A stretch of 64,000 nt of DNA from Clostridia bacterium (lineage in GTDB: Bacteria; Bacillota; Clostridia; Christensenellales; CAG-138): NCBI GenBank assembly GCA_016293975.1, contig JAEDCW010000002.1, forward strand, positions 1 through 64,000, written 5' to 3'. The first letter of the stretch is position 1. Each line of letters starts with the position of its first letter. A model generated the notes under the pieces. The model was not told where the DNA came from. It did no database searches and worked only from the letters and a program-made list of their open reading frames with translations. Made by a program: the position numbers and the translations under genes. Positions 18,499 to 26,095 of the stretch are shown here, piece after piece.

Positions 18499-19545
18499 TT
18501 AACCCTCAAAGAAGTCGCCTCTGCGGTAGTCGTAAATGGCGCTCGTACCAATGGAGAAGTCGTCGAGGTTTTCAAGCGCCTTGCCCGTACCGATCGCTAC
18601 GCAGGAAATAGGATCTTCGGCAACATAGCAGGGAACCTTTGTGTGGTCGGCTATGAACTTGTCCATGCCGTAGAGCAGTGCGCCGCCGCCTGTGAGACAA
18701 ATACCGTTTTCGGCTATATCGCTGGCGAGCTCCGGTGGAGTCCTCTCGAATATACTTCTGACGCACTCGAGTACTGTCTGCAGAGGTTCTTCAAGCGCAT
18801 CGATCATTTCGTTTGAACCGACTACGATTGTCTGGGGAAGTCCCGAAATAAGGTTACGGCCTCTGACCTCCATGAATAGCTGCTCCTTTCTGGGATAAGC
18901 CGAGCCTATGCGAATCTTCATGTCTTCGGCAGTACGCTCACCTATGAGAAGATTGTGCTTCTTTCTCATGTACCTGACGACAGCCTCGTTGAACTTGTCG
19001 CCTGCGACCTTTATCGAATCCGAAAGAACGGCATCGCGCAGTGAAATGACCGCTACGTCTGTAGTACCGCCGCCTATATCGACTATCATATTGCCCTTAG
19101 GCTGTGCTATGTCGATACCGGCTCCGATTGCCGCAGCAATAGGCTCTTCGATAAGATATGCATAACGTGCACCGGCCTGCTCGGTAGCATCGATAACGGA
19201 ACGCTTTTCGACCTGTGTAACGCCAGAGGGTACACAAACTACTACTCGCGGTTTGAAGAATATCTTTGTGCCGACTACTTTCTTGAGGAAGTGGTGCAGA
19301 AGTCTCTGTGTTATGTCAAAGTTGGATATAACGCCGTCTTTAAGAGGCCTTATGGCGATAACGTTGCCGGGAGTTCTGCCGAGCATCTTTCTTGCATCCT
19401 CGCCGATGGCAATGATGCGTCCGGTTATTTTTTCGACCGCTACAACAGAGGGTTCACGCAAAACGATGCCCTTGTTGCGTACATATACTAAAACGCTTGA
19501 GGTACCGAGGTCGATACCAACGTCATTCAATTCAAACAATGCCAT
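18499..19545 (-). CDS. mreB: Rod-shape determining protein MreB/Mbl
   Basis: Actin-like filament protein that guides lateral wall synthesis. Seen: phosphate-1 DLGTSSVLV near residue 11, SGVTQVEKRSVIDATEQAGA near 120, phosphate-2 DIGGGTTDVAV near 160, and the adenosine motif LTGGGALLYGMDKFI near 285. ATG 19545 is preferred over ATG 19560 because AAAGGA, 6 nt before 19545, overlaps the earlier ATG region. It is 348 residues long. It stands alone; mreC and mreD are not adjacent. Mbl and MreB cannot be separated by eye. Confidence 0.95.
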   Translation of the reverse strand: MALFELNDVGIDLGTSSVLVYVRNKGIVLREPSVVAVEKITGRIIAIGEDARKMLGRTPGNVIAIRPLKDGVISNFDITQRLLHHFLKKVVGTKIFFKPRVVVCVPSGVTQVEKRSVIDATEQAGARYAYLIEEPIAAAIGAGIDIAQPKGNMIVDIGGGTTDVAVISLRDAVLSDSIKVAGDKFNEAVVRYMRKKHNLLIGERTAEDMKIRIGSAYPRKEQLFMEVRGRNLISGLPQTIVVGSNEMIDALEEPLQTVLECVRSIFERTPPELASDIAENGICLTGGGALLYGMDKFIADHTKVPCYVAEDPISCVAIGTGKALENLDDFSIGTSAIYDYRRGDFFEG

Positions 19546-19763
19546 TAGGGTTCCTTTCATCGCTCAGTGGCTTTGGTTATTTAATAATCAGGTGCGAGTA
19601 TACTACTCAACGTACGGAATATTCTATCACTGCCCGATACATACGGCAATACCGAAATGACAGTAAACATACGATTCACCATCGTTTTCGGCAGAACAGA
19701 ATATGGCGGAAAGCGACTGTGTGTACCGCGTAGAAACACACAGTACAAACACAATTATTACTT

Positions 19764-19792
19764 AGCATATCATTTTGAAAGCCTAAATTCAA
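19764..19792 (-). promoter_or_regulatory. Probable sigma-A promoter of mreB
   Basis: On the minus strand: TTGAAT (19792-19787), 17-bp spacer, TATGCT (19769-19764). This leaves an untranslated leader of about 210 nt before the mreB start codon. The 19546-19957 gap otherwise holds only the divergent promoter of the M42 genes and AT-rich sequence. Confidence 0.5.
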
Positions 19793-19896
19793 CAATTTGC
19801 GCGTCTAGTTTTGAAAACTTTTTTGAATAAATGGTAAAAAGTTCATATATAAAGTCCGTTGATGCAAATCTACGCGATTACGGGAGATTACACCTA

Positions 19897-19925
19897 TTAA
19901 CATAGAAATTACCATATGGTATAAT
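19897..19925 (+). promoter_or_regulatory. Sigma-A promoter of the M42 peptidase operon
   Basis: TTAACA (19897-19902), 17-bp spacer, TATAAT (19920-19925), 32 bp before the first peptidase start. It is overlapped by a short palindrome, ACCATATGGT (19911-19920), which could bind a regulator. Confidence 0.75.
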
Positions 19926-19957
19926 GTCTCACAAAATGTGTAAAGGAGAGCGTGTTA

Positions 19958-21001
19958 ATGGATTTATACAAGGCAACAGCCGCCCTTACAACGGCAAACG
20001 GTGTAACGGGTCATGAGGCGAGTGCCGCAGATGTCGCAGAGAAATATTTCAGAATGTACACGGACGACGTGTGGCGCGATTCATCGGGCAACGTATTTGC
20101 ACGCATAGGCAACAAGAAGCCTTGCGTCATGCTTATCGCACACCTCGATGAAATAGGAATGATGGTAACGGACATTGAGGATAACGGTATGCTTAGGATC
20201 CGTTCCGTTGCAGGCGTAGACCCAAGGGTACTCCCCGGCGGCGAAGTGGTCGTATTTGGCAAGAAACCCATAAGTGCGGTAGTTGGTGCGGTGCCTCCGC
20301 ATCTCATCACCGGCGGTACGGATGTGGCTTACAAGATGGATGAGCTCATGTGTGACACAGGTCTCACAAGGGAGCAAGTCGAAGAGAACATAGCAATAGG
20401 TGATGTCATAACATTTGCACTTGAAGAGCCCTTAAAGCTCAAGAACAACTGCATAGCAGGCAAATCCCTCGACGATAGAGCACTCGTAGCTTGTATGTTA
20501 GAGGTCGCAGACATACTCAGGAACAGGGTGCTTAACTGCTCGGTAGTATTGTGCGCTTCCACTCAGGAGGAGTGCGGAGGTCCCGGTGCAAACGTAGCCG
20601 CCTATAGTGTTAATCCCGACATGGCGATCGTTATGGACGTAACCCATGCGCCACAGCCCGGTACAGATCCGATTAGCAGTGTTGCGCTCAACAAAGTAGC
20701 TATACTCATGGGCGGTAACATCCATCCCAAAATGTATGAGCAGTTGAAGCAGTCCGCGACAGATCAAAACATTGATTACGAGACGGAGGTAGCCATGGGC
20801 TTCTCGGGCACCGATGCAGACTTTGTGCAGATGTCGCAAGGCGGCATACCTACCGCTGTCATATCACCGCCCGTCAAGTACATGCATACAACGGTTGAGC
20901 TTATGAGCCTCGATACGTTGAAAAACACCGCAAAGGTTGTTGCGGGCTTTATTGAACAAATCGGTGAGGATTGGGAGGAAAGGCTATGCTTGGACGACTG
21001 A
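19958..21001 (+). CDS. M42 family metallo-aminopeptidase (first of three)
   Basis: Cytosolic dinuclear-zinc or cobalt aminopeptidase of the TET/FrvX type, trimming peptides. Metal-site motifs seen in order: AHLDEIG (H62, D64), the bridging Asp in SLDDRA, the catalytic Glu pair in STQEECGGPGA, the Asp in VMDVTHAP, and a C-terminal His in MHTTVE. AAAGGAG (19942-19948) could serve either GTG 19952 or ATG 19958; the ATG, at 9-nt spacing, is chosen. Its 3' end overlaps the next start by 16 bp. Confidence 0.9.
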   Translation: MDLYKATAALTTANGVTGHEASAADVAEKYFRMYTDDVWRDSSGNVFARIGNKKPCVMLIAHLDEIGMMVTDIEDNGMLRIRSVAGVDPRVLPGGEVVVFGKKPISAVVGAVPPHLITGGTDVAYKMDELMCDTGLTREQVEENIAIGDVITFALEEPLKLKNNCIAGKSLDDRALVACMLEVADILRNRVLNCSVVLCASTQEECGGPGANVAAYSVNPDMAIVMDVTHAPQPGTDPISSVALNKVAILMGGNIHPKMYEQLKQSATDQNIDYETEVAMGFSGTDADFVQMSQGGIPTAVISPPVKYMHTTVELMSLDTLKNTAKVVAGFIEQIGEDWEERLCLDD

Positions 21002-22020
21002 AGGAACTGACAGAGCTCAACGGTGTGAGCGGTAACGAGAAAGCCGTACGCAAGTATATTCGCACCCATTGCGAAGCCATTGCAGACGAGATGCGGACAG
21101 ATACGATGGGCAACCTCATAGTCCATAAGAAGGGTGACGGTCGTAAGATCATGATATGCGCCCATATGGACGAGGTCGGTATGATGGTTCGTGCGATAAA
21201 GGAAGACGGACTGCTTGCCTACAGTGCGGCGGGAATCGACCCAAGAGTAGTCTGCGGAAAACGCGTTGCGATAGGCCCGGACAAGATCGACGGTGTTATT
21301 GGCACGAAAGCGATACATTTGCAGAGCAAGAGCGAGTTCATGGCCGCATACAAGCACAACCAGATGTACATCGATATCGGTGCAAAGGACAAGGCGGATG
21401 CCGAGCGTTCGGTCAAGGTAGGCGATTATGTCGCATTTACGACCAAGTTCGAGGAGTTCGGCGAAGGTCTCATGAAGGCAAAGGCGCTCGACGACAGAGT
21501 AGGTTGCTGCATAGTAATGGATCTCCTCAAGAACAGTTACGACTGCGACCTGTATGCCGTGTTCACGGTACAGGAAGAGCTCGGACTCAGAGGTGCTACG
21601 AGCGCAGTTTACACAGTAAAACCCGATTTGGCACTTATACTTGAGGGTACGACTGCAAACGACACGGCGAAGACAAAGGGCCACCAGTGGGTAACGAGAG
21701 TAGGCAAGGGCGCCGCACTGTCGTTCATGGATGGAGGAACGATCACCCGTCCTCAGATGCTCGATGAGCTAAAAGCCTGTGCGGATGATAACGGCATAAG
21801 CTGGCAGCTCCGTCAGGGCAACAGGGGCGGCACGGATGCAGGTATTATCCACAAGTCGGTGGGCGGCGTTGTGACGGGCGGTATATCGCTCCCATGCAGA
21901 TACATACACTCGCCCGTAAGCATCGCATCCATAAGTGACTTTGAGAATTGCTATAAGCTTGCGGACAGATTCCTGGCCGAAAAACGCTTTGAAAAAGTTT
22001 TGACCGCTTTGGGAAAATAA
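20986..22020 (+). CDS. M42 family metallo-aminopeptidase (second of three)
   Basis: Paralogue of its neighbours. Seen: NGVSGNE near the N-terminus, AHMDEVG (H60, D62), KALDDRVGC, the Glu pair in TVQEELGLRGA, LEGTTAND replacing the usual VDVT-type metal loop (Glu where the paralogues have Asp), RGGTDAG, and the last His in RYIHSPV. A frame opens at TTG 20971, but this overlaps the ribosome binding site GGGAGGAAAG, so ATG 20986 is the start. It lies inside the end of the first peptidase gene, implying coupled translation. Confidence 0.9.
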   Translation: MLGRLKELTELNGVSGNEKAVRKYIRTHCEAIADEMRTDTMGNLIVHKKGDGRKIMICAHMDEVGMMVRAIKEDGLLAYSAAGIDPRVVCGKRVAIGPDKIDGVIGTKAIHLQSKSEFMAAYKHNQMYIDIGAKDKADAERSVKVGDYVAFTTKFEEFGEGLMKAKALDDRVGCCIVMDLLKNSYDCDLYAVFTVQEELGLRGATSAVYTVKPDLALILEGTTANDTAKTKGHQWVTRVGKGAALSFMDGGTITRPQMLDELKACADDNGISWQLRQGNRGGTDAGIIHKSVGGVVTGGISLPCRYIHSPVSIASISDFENCYKLADRFLAEKRFEKVLTALGK

Positions 22021-22032
22021 GGAGGAGAAAAT

Positions 22033-23034
22033 ATGTTCACTGATATGCTCAAAGATTTTCTTAAGACCTACGGTGCAACAGGCCGTGAGGATAAGATTGC
22101 CGATACCATTAAAAACTATGTAGAGGCTAAGGCGGACGAGGTTTATACCGACGTTATGGGCAACCTCATTGCAGTTAGACGCGGGATATCCGGTAAAAAG
22201 ATAATGCTGTCCGCTCATATGGATCAGATTGGTCTTATTGTAATAGATATAGATGATAGAGGTTTCCTGCGTGTTTCAAACGTTGGCGGTGTAAACCCTG
22301 TTGTCACAGTTGCACGCGAGGTCGTGTTTGAGAACGGCGTACGTGGCGTAACATACTGCGAAACAGAGAAGTCGGGCGTAGGCGAAGCTACGATTGCAAA
22401 GCTCTTTGTAGATATAGGCGCCACGACATACGAAGAAGCTGCTGCCAAGGTAGGCATAGGCGATATCTGTGTATACGTTACAAACTTTGTTGAGTTGGGC
22501 AACCGCTTTGCCTGCGGCGCACTCGACGACAGAGTATGCTGCGCGGTAGTAGCCGAAGCATTCAATACAGCCGTCTCGGATCACGACATCTATGCGGTAT
22601 TTACCGTACAGGAAGAAGTTGGCCTCAGGGGCGCAACTACAGCCGCGTATGCAATTTCACCCGATTTTGCCATTAACCTCGATGTAACGCTCACAGGCGA
22701 CATACCGGAATGTGCAAGAATGTCCGTTAAGCTCGGCGCAGGTCCGACAATCAAGGTAATGGACTCCTCTGCAATCATCCCCACGTTTGTACGCAGGTAC
22801 ATGGAGGATGTTGCCAAGAAGAATAACATCAAAGTGCAGAACGAGGTGCTTCGTGGGGGAGGTACGGATGCAGGTGCAGTTTTAAAGACAAAGGGTGGAA
22901 TTCCCGCTTGCTGTATATCCATCCCTACGCGATACGTGCATTCGCCGGTAGAGATGGCGGATATTGACGACTGCCACAATGCTGTCAAGTTCGTAAATGC
23001 AATGCTGGCTGAGCGGGAGCTCCCAAGATTCTAG
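22033..23034 (+). CDS. M42 family metallo-aminopeptidase (third of three)
   Basis: Third tandem copy. Seen: YGATGRED, AHMDQIG (H62, D64), GALDDRVCC, the Glu pair in TVQEEVGLRGA, NLDVTLTGDIP, RGGGTDAG, and RYVHSPVEM with the final metal His. AAGGAGGAG precedes the ATG. It lies 12 bp after the second copy and ends just before a strong terminator, so the three genes form one operon. The three proteins differ substantially from each other, which suggests old duplications with different peptide preferences rather than a recent amplification. Confidence 0.9.
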   Translation: MFTDMLKDFLKTYGATGREDKIADTIKNYVEAKADEVYTDVMGNLIAVRRGISGKKIMLSAHMDQIGLIVIDIDDRGFLRVSNVGGVNPVVTVAREVVFENGVRGVTYCETEKSGVGEATIAKLFVDIGATTYEEAAAKVGIGDICVYVTNFVELGNRFACGALDDRVCCAVVAEAFNTAVSDHDIYAVFTVQEEVGLRGATTAAYAISPDFAINLDVTLTGDIPECARMSVKLGAGPTIKVMDSSAIIPTFVRRYMEDVAKKNNIKVQNEVLRGGGTDAGAVLKTKGGIPACCISIPTRYVHSPVEMADIDDCHNAVKFVNAMLAERELPRF

Positions 23035-23049
23035 CAAAACGTGATTGTG

Positions 23050-23076
23050 CCGCCGGTTCAGCCGGCGGTATTTTTT
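23050..23076 (+). terminator. Terminator of the M42 operon
   Basis: CCGCCGG (23050-23056), 5-nt loop, CCGGCGG (23062-23068), then TATTTTTT. A textbook rho-independent terminator 15 bp after the third peptidase. Confidence 0.9.
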
Positions 23077-23198
23077 GTAAAACGAAAACCACTCGCTGGG
23101 CGAGTGGTTCAGGGAAGCTTAAGCGATGAGAATAACAGAAGAACTCTCTTTGTTTTAGAATAAAGCTGCGGTTTGCTAACTGCAGGAAGAAAAAACAA

Positions 23199-23670
23199 AT
23201 GGAGGACATTCAAATGGGATTGAATGACATCAACAGTTTATCGCACACAAAATGGAGTTGCAAAAAAACATATCGTATTTGCCCGAAGTATCGAAGGAAG
23301 GTGTTTTATGAAGAGGAGAGAGGCGATAGGGAAAATACTGAGACAGCTATGCGAATGGAAAGGGGTAAAGATAGTAGAGGCAGAAGTATGTCCGGATCAT
23401 ATCCACATGCTGGTATAGATACCACCAAAGATAGCGGTATCAAGCTTTATGATATACCTAAAAGGGAAAAGCAGTACGATGCTGTATGAGCAATTCGGCG
23501 AGTTGAAGTAGAAGTATTGGAGCAGAAAATTCTGGTGTAGAGGATATTATGTAGATACAACAGTAAAAGCACGAGCCGAATTGCAGAATACATAAAAACG
23601 GCTGAAGGAAGATGAACTGGATGAACAAATGGTAATGAGCCCCAATGGCCCGTTTACGGGCAGCAATTAA
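23199..23670 (+). pseudogene. tnpA: Broken IS200-family Y1 transposase
   Basis: Conceptual translation across frames gives a typical IS200 TnpA: a start near NDINSLSHTKW, then CPKYRRKVFY, then in another frame AIGKILRQLCEWKG and EVCPDHIHML, which holds the HUH metal motif. GAG of the expected LVEIPPK has become TAG, and further stops follow in the segment around MLYEQFGELK and FWCRGYYVDT, which holds the catalytic Tyr region. At least two frameshifts (one in a run of seven A) and several nonsense codons make it inactive. Confidence 0.9.
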
Positions 23671-23749
23671 CAATCCTAGCGCAGTTGACGGATCGTCTCA
23701 CGCGTTTACGCGTCACACGAAGAACAGCGAGCTTTGCACGCATCTGAAA

Positions 23750-23780
23750 CTCCCCTGACTTCGCCGGGGGAGCGTTTTTT
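23750..23780 (+). terminator. GC-rich hairpin with T-run at the IS200 right side
   Basis: CTCCCC (23750-23755), 11-nt loop, GGGGAG (23767-23772), then CG and six T. It may be the right-end hairpin of the insertion, a terminator, or both. It insulates the marR promoter 12 bp downstream. Confidence 0.65.
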
Positions 23781-23791
23781 ATGAAAATAGA

Positions 23792-23845
23792 TTGACATTA
23801 AACTGTTACAGTGTTATATTGATTGACGTTAAACTGTTAAACAGT
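23792..23845 (+). promoter_or_regulatory. marR operon promoter with two palindromic operators
   Basis: TTGACA (23792-23797), 17-bp spacer, TATATT (23815-23820). Two related palindromes, ACTGTTACAGT (23802-23812, inside the spacer) and ACTGTTAAACAGT (23833-23845, just after the start site), lie in two direct repeats of TTGAC-TTAAACTGTTA. This is the expected layout for autorepression by the MarR protein encoded next. Confidence 0.75.
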
Positions 23846-23866
23846 AAACAGAAAAAGGAGGAGATT

Positions 23867-24367
23867 ATGGAGGATATCAGGTTAAAGGCCGGCTATAAAC
23901 TGTCGCGCTTGGAGCTTGTAAGAAGAATACTGTTCAGGAGTATGCTTCGAGGCGAGCACCTGCATCACAGACAGATGCCCATACTCGTCTATATCGTACA
24001 GCATGAGGGCTGTACACAGGCGGAAATAGCCGAAGCGCTGAGCGTTACGCCTTCATCGATCGCCACGTCGACAAAGAGACTACAGAATGCGGGACTTATC
24101 ACAAAACGCGTTGATGAGACGAATCTCAGATGCAACTGTATAAGCGCAACCGAAAAGGGCAAGCAGGTCGAGGAAAGGGCGAGGACAAAGCATCGGGATC
24201 TCGTATGTAAGCTGTTTGAAGGCTTTAATGAGGAGGAAATCGAGAGCCTAACTTTGATGCTAGACAGGATGATTGCGAACATATCGGATGAGAGCACGGA
24301 GACATTGCGCTTTCATCAGTTGGTGGAGATGAACGACAGATTGGATGTGGAGGACAACGAGGAATGA
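23867..24367 (+). CDS. MarR family transcriptional regulator
   Basis: Winged-helix repressor of 166 residues. The DNA-binding core reads TQAEIAEALSVTPSSIATSTKRLQ followed by the wing LITKRVDETNLRCN. A C-terminal helix for dimerisation follows. The frame opens at 23792, but AAGGAGG with ATG 23867 decides the start. It overlaps the first ABC gene by 4 bp (ATGA), so regulator and exporter are one operon, likely induced by a compound that the exporter removes. Confidence 0.92.
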   Translation: MEDIRLKAGYKLSRLELVRRILFRSMLRGEHLHHRQMPILVYIVQHEGCTQAEIAEALSVTPSSIATSTKRLQNAGLITKRVDETNLRCNCISATEKGKQVEERARTKHRDLVCKLFEGFNEEEIESLTLMLDRMIANISDESTETLRFHQLVEMNDRLDVEDNEE

Positions 24368-26094
24368 TAAAACAACTTATCAAATATGCAAAGGGATACG
24401 GCGTTAGAGCTGTTTTTGCCTCTCTTGCGATAATCGTAGAGGTATTGCTGGAGGTTTTCATACCGTTCGTAATGAAGGACGTAATAAACCAGGGCATACT
24501 AGGTGACGCGGGAATGACGATAGTCATACAGAAGGGCCTTTTGATGGTAGGACTTGCTTTAGCATCGCTCTTTTTCGGTGTTTTGAGTGCAAGGCTTTCC
24601 GTCGTCGCAAGTGCGGGATTTGCGAAGAATCTGCGACAGGCGATATTCTATAAGATACAGGATTTTTCTTTTGCAAACATCGACCGTTTCAGCAGTGCTT
24701 CGCTCATCACGAGATCGACTACAGACGTCACCAATTTGCAAATGGCATTCATGATGGGAGTAAGAATGCTTGTGCGAGCTCCTGTAATGCTCGTTGCGGC
24801 GACCATAATGGCGATAAAAATCAGCTCCGATATGGGTATAGTGTTTGCGTTCGGTTTGCCGGTGCTTTCGATAACGATGGTAATCATAAGTGTCACTGCA
24901 TTCCCACGCTTTAAAACCATGTTTACCAAGTATGACAACATGAACGCGAGGGTCCAGGAGAACCTTATAGGTATGCGCGTTGTTAAGGCGTATGTAAGGG
25001 AAGGTCACGAGGAAAAGATATTCGACGATGCTGCTCAGGGGGTTATGGACGCACAGGTGAGAGCGGAGAAGATAGTTATATGGAATATGCCTGTGGCGAA
25101 CTTCACGCTGTACGCCTGCATGATTGCCACTTGCTACATAGGCGGTCAGAACATACTCGCAGGCTCGATGCTTACAGGCGACCTGATGAGCTTCATAAGC
25201 TATATCGCACAAATCCTGTCATCGATAATGATGATAACGATGATATTCATTAACTTCGTAATGTCGAGGGCGTCAGCGTCCCGCGTAATCGAGGTATTGA
25301 ATGAAAAGATCGACATAACGGATTCTGAGGCAGATCGTGACCTTAAGGTGGAGGACGGCTCGATCGAGTTCGATAACGTATCGTTCAGCTACGCCAAGGA
25401 CGGAAACAACCTCACGCTTAAAAACATAAATCTGTCGATAAAATCGGGCGAAACTATCGGCATTATCGGTGGTACGGGAAGCGCTAAGTCTAGCCTTGTA
25501 CAGCTTATACCGAGGCTCTACGACGTATATGACGGAAGTATCAAGGTAGGCGGACACGATGTGCGCGAGTATACGCTCGAAAACCTCAGAGACGGCATAT
25601 CGATGGTGCTTCAGAAGAATGTGCTTTTCAGCGGTACTATTAAGGATAACCTTCGCTGGGGAGATAACGACGCGAGTGACGAAGAGATACGCGAGGCGTG
25701 CAAATCGGCACAGGCAGACAACTTTATTACAAGTTTCCCGGACAGATACGATACAGAGCTTGGTCAGGGTGGCGTAAATGTATCTGGAGGACAGAAGCAG
25801 AGGCTGTGTATCGCTCGTGCGCTGCTCAAAAAACCGAAGGTAATGATACTCGACGATAGCACGAGCGCTGTCGATACTGCCACCGATGCGCGCATAAGAG
25901 AAGAGTTCAAGAAGCATCACGGCGGTACGACGACGATAATTATTGCTCAACGTATAAGCTCTGTAATCGATGCCGACAGGATAATCGTTATGAACGACGG
26001 TGAGATAGACGGCATAGGCACTCATAGAGAGCTTATGGAAAGCAACGAGATCTATAGACAGGTCTATAATTCTCAGCAGAAGGGGGTAGCATAA
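24364..26094 (+). CDS. ABC exporter half-transporter, degenerate-site subunit
   Basis: Six-helix membrane domain (about 1-310) plus nucleotide-binding domain. Walker A reads GGTGSAKSS (Ala in place of the usual Gly), the signature is VSGGQKQR, and Walker B is VMILDDSTSA with Asp where the catalytic Glu should be, so this half carries the inactive ATP site typical of heterodimeric multidrug exporters (BmrC/D, LmrC/D type). The 576-residue length is normal. Its partner begins 1 bp after its stop. Confidence 0.93.
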   Translation: MIKQLIKYAKGYGVRAVFASLAIIVEVLLEVFIPFVMKDVINQGILGDAGMTIVIQKGLLMVGLALASLFFGVLSARLSVVASAGFAKNLRQAIFYKIQDFSFANIDRFSSASLITRSTTDVTNLQMAFMMGVRMLVRAPVMLVAATIMAIKISSDMGIVFAFGLPVLSITMVIISVTAFPRFKTMFTKYDNMNARVQENLIGMRVVKAYVREGHEEKIFDDAAQGVMDAQVRAEKIVIWNMPVANFTLYACMIATCYIGGQNILAGSMLTGDLMSFISYIAQILSSIMMITMIFINFVMSRASASRVIEVLNEKIDITDSEADRDLKVEDGSIEFDNVSFSYAKDGNNLTLKNINLSIKSGETIGIIGGTGSAKSSLVQLIPRLYDVYDGSIKVGGHDVREYTLENLRDGISMVLQKNVLFSGTIKDNLRWGDNDASDEEIREACKSAQADNFITSFPDRYDTELGQGGVNVSGGQKQRLCIARALLKKPKVMILDDSTSAVDTATDARIREEFKKHHGGTTTIIIAQRISSVIDADRIIVMNDGEIDGIGTHRELMESNEIYRQVYNSQQKGVA

Positions 26095-26095
26095 T

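Larger units (their letters stand above)
23087..23780 (+). mobile_element. Decayed IS200/IS605-type insertion (copy 1)
   Basis: The left end carries a perfect 10-bp hairpin AACCACTCGC-TGG-GCGAGTGGTT (23087-23109), the type of subterminal hairpin recognised by Y1 transposases. A broken tnpA follows. The right part has a GC-rich hairpin CTCCCC/GGGGAG (23750-23772) with a T-run. No second ORF (tnpB) is present, as in true IS200. Exact ends cannot be set, because this family leaves no target duplication. Confidence 0.7.

Noticed and set aside
20776..21684. 302-residue open frame on the minus strand opposite the M42 genes
   Set aside because: Long antisense frame caused by codon bias of the real peptidase genes; no motifs, no ribosome binding site.
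23039..23866. CRISPR or antitoxin locus suggested by several hairpins
   Set aside because: The repeats are single hairpins flanking an IS200 transposase remnant, with no regular spacing or spacers.
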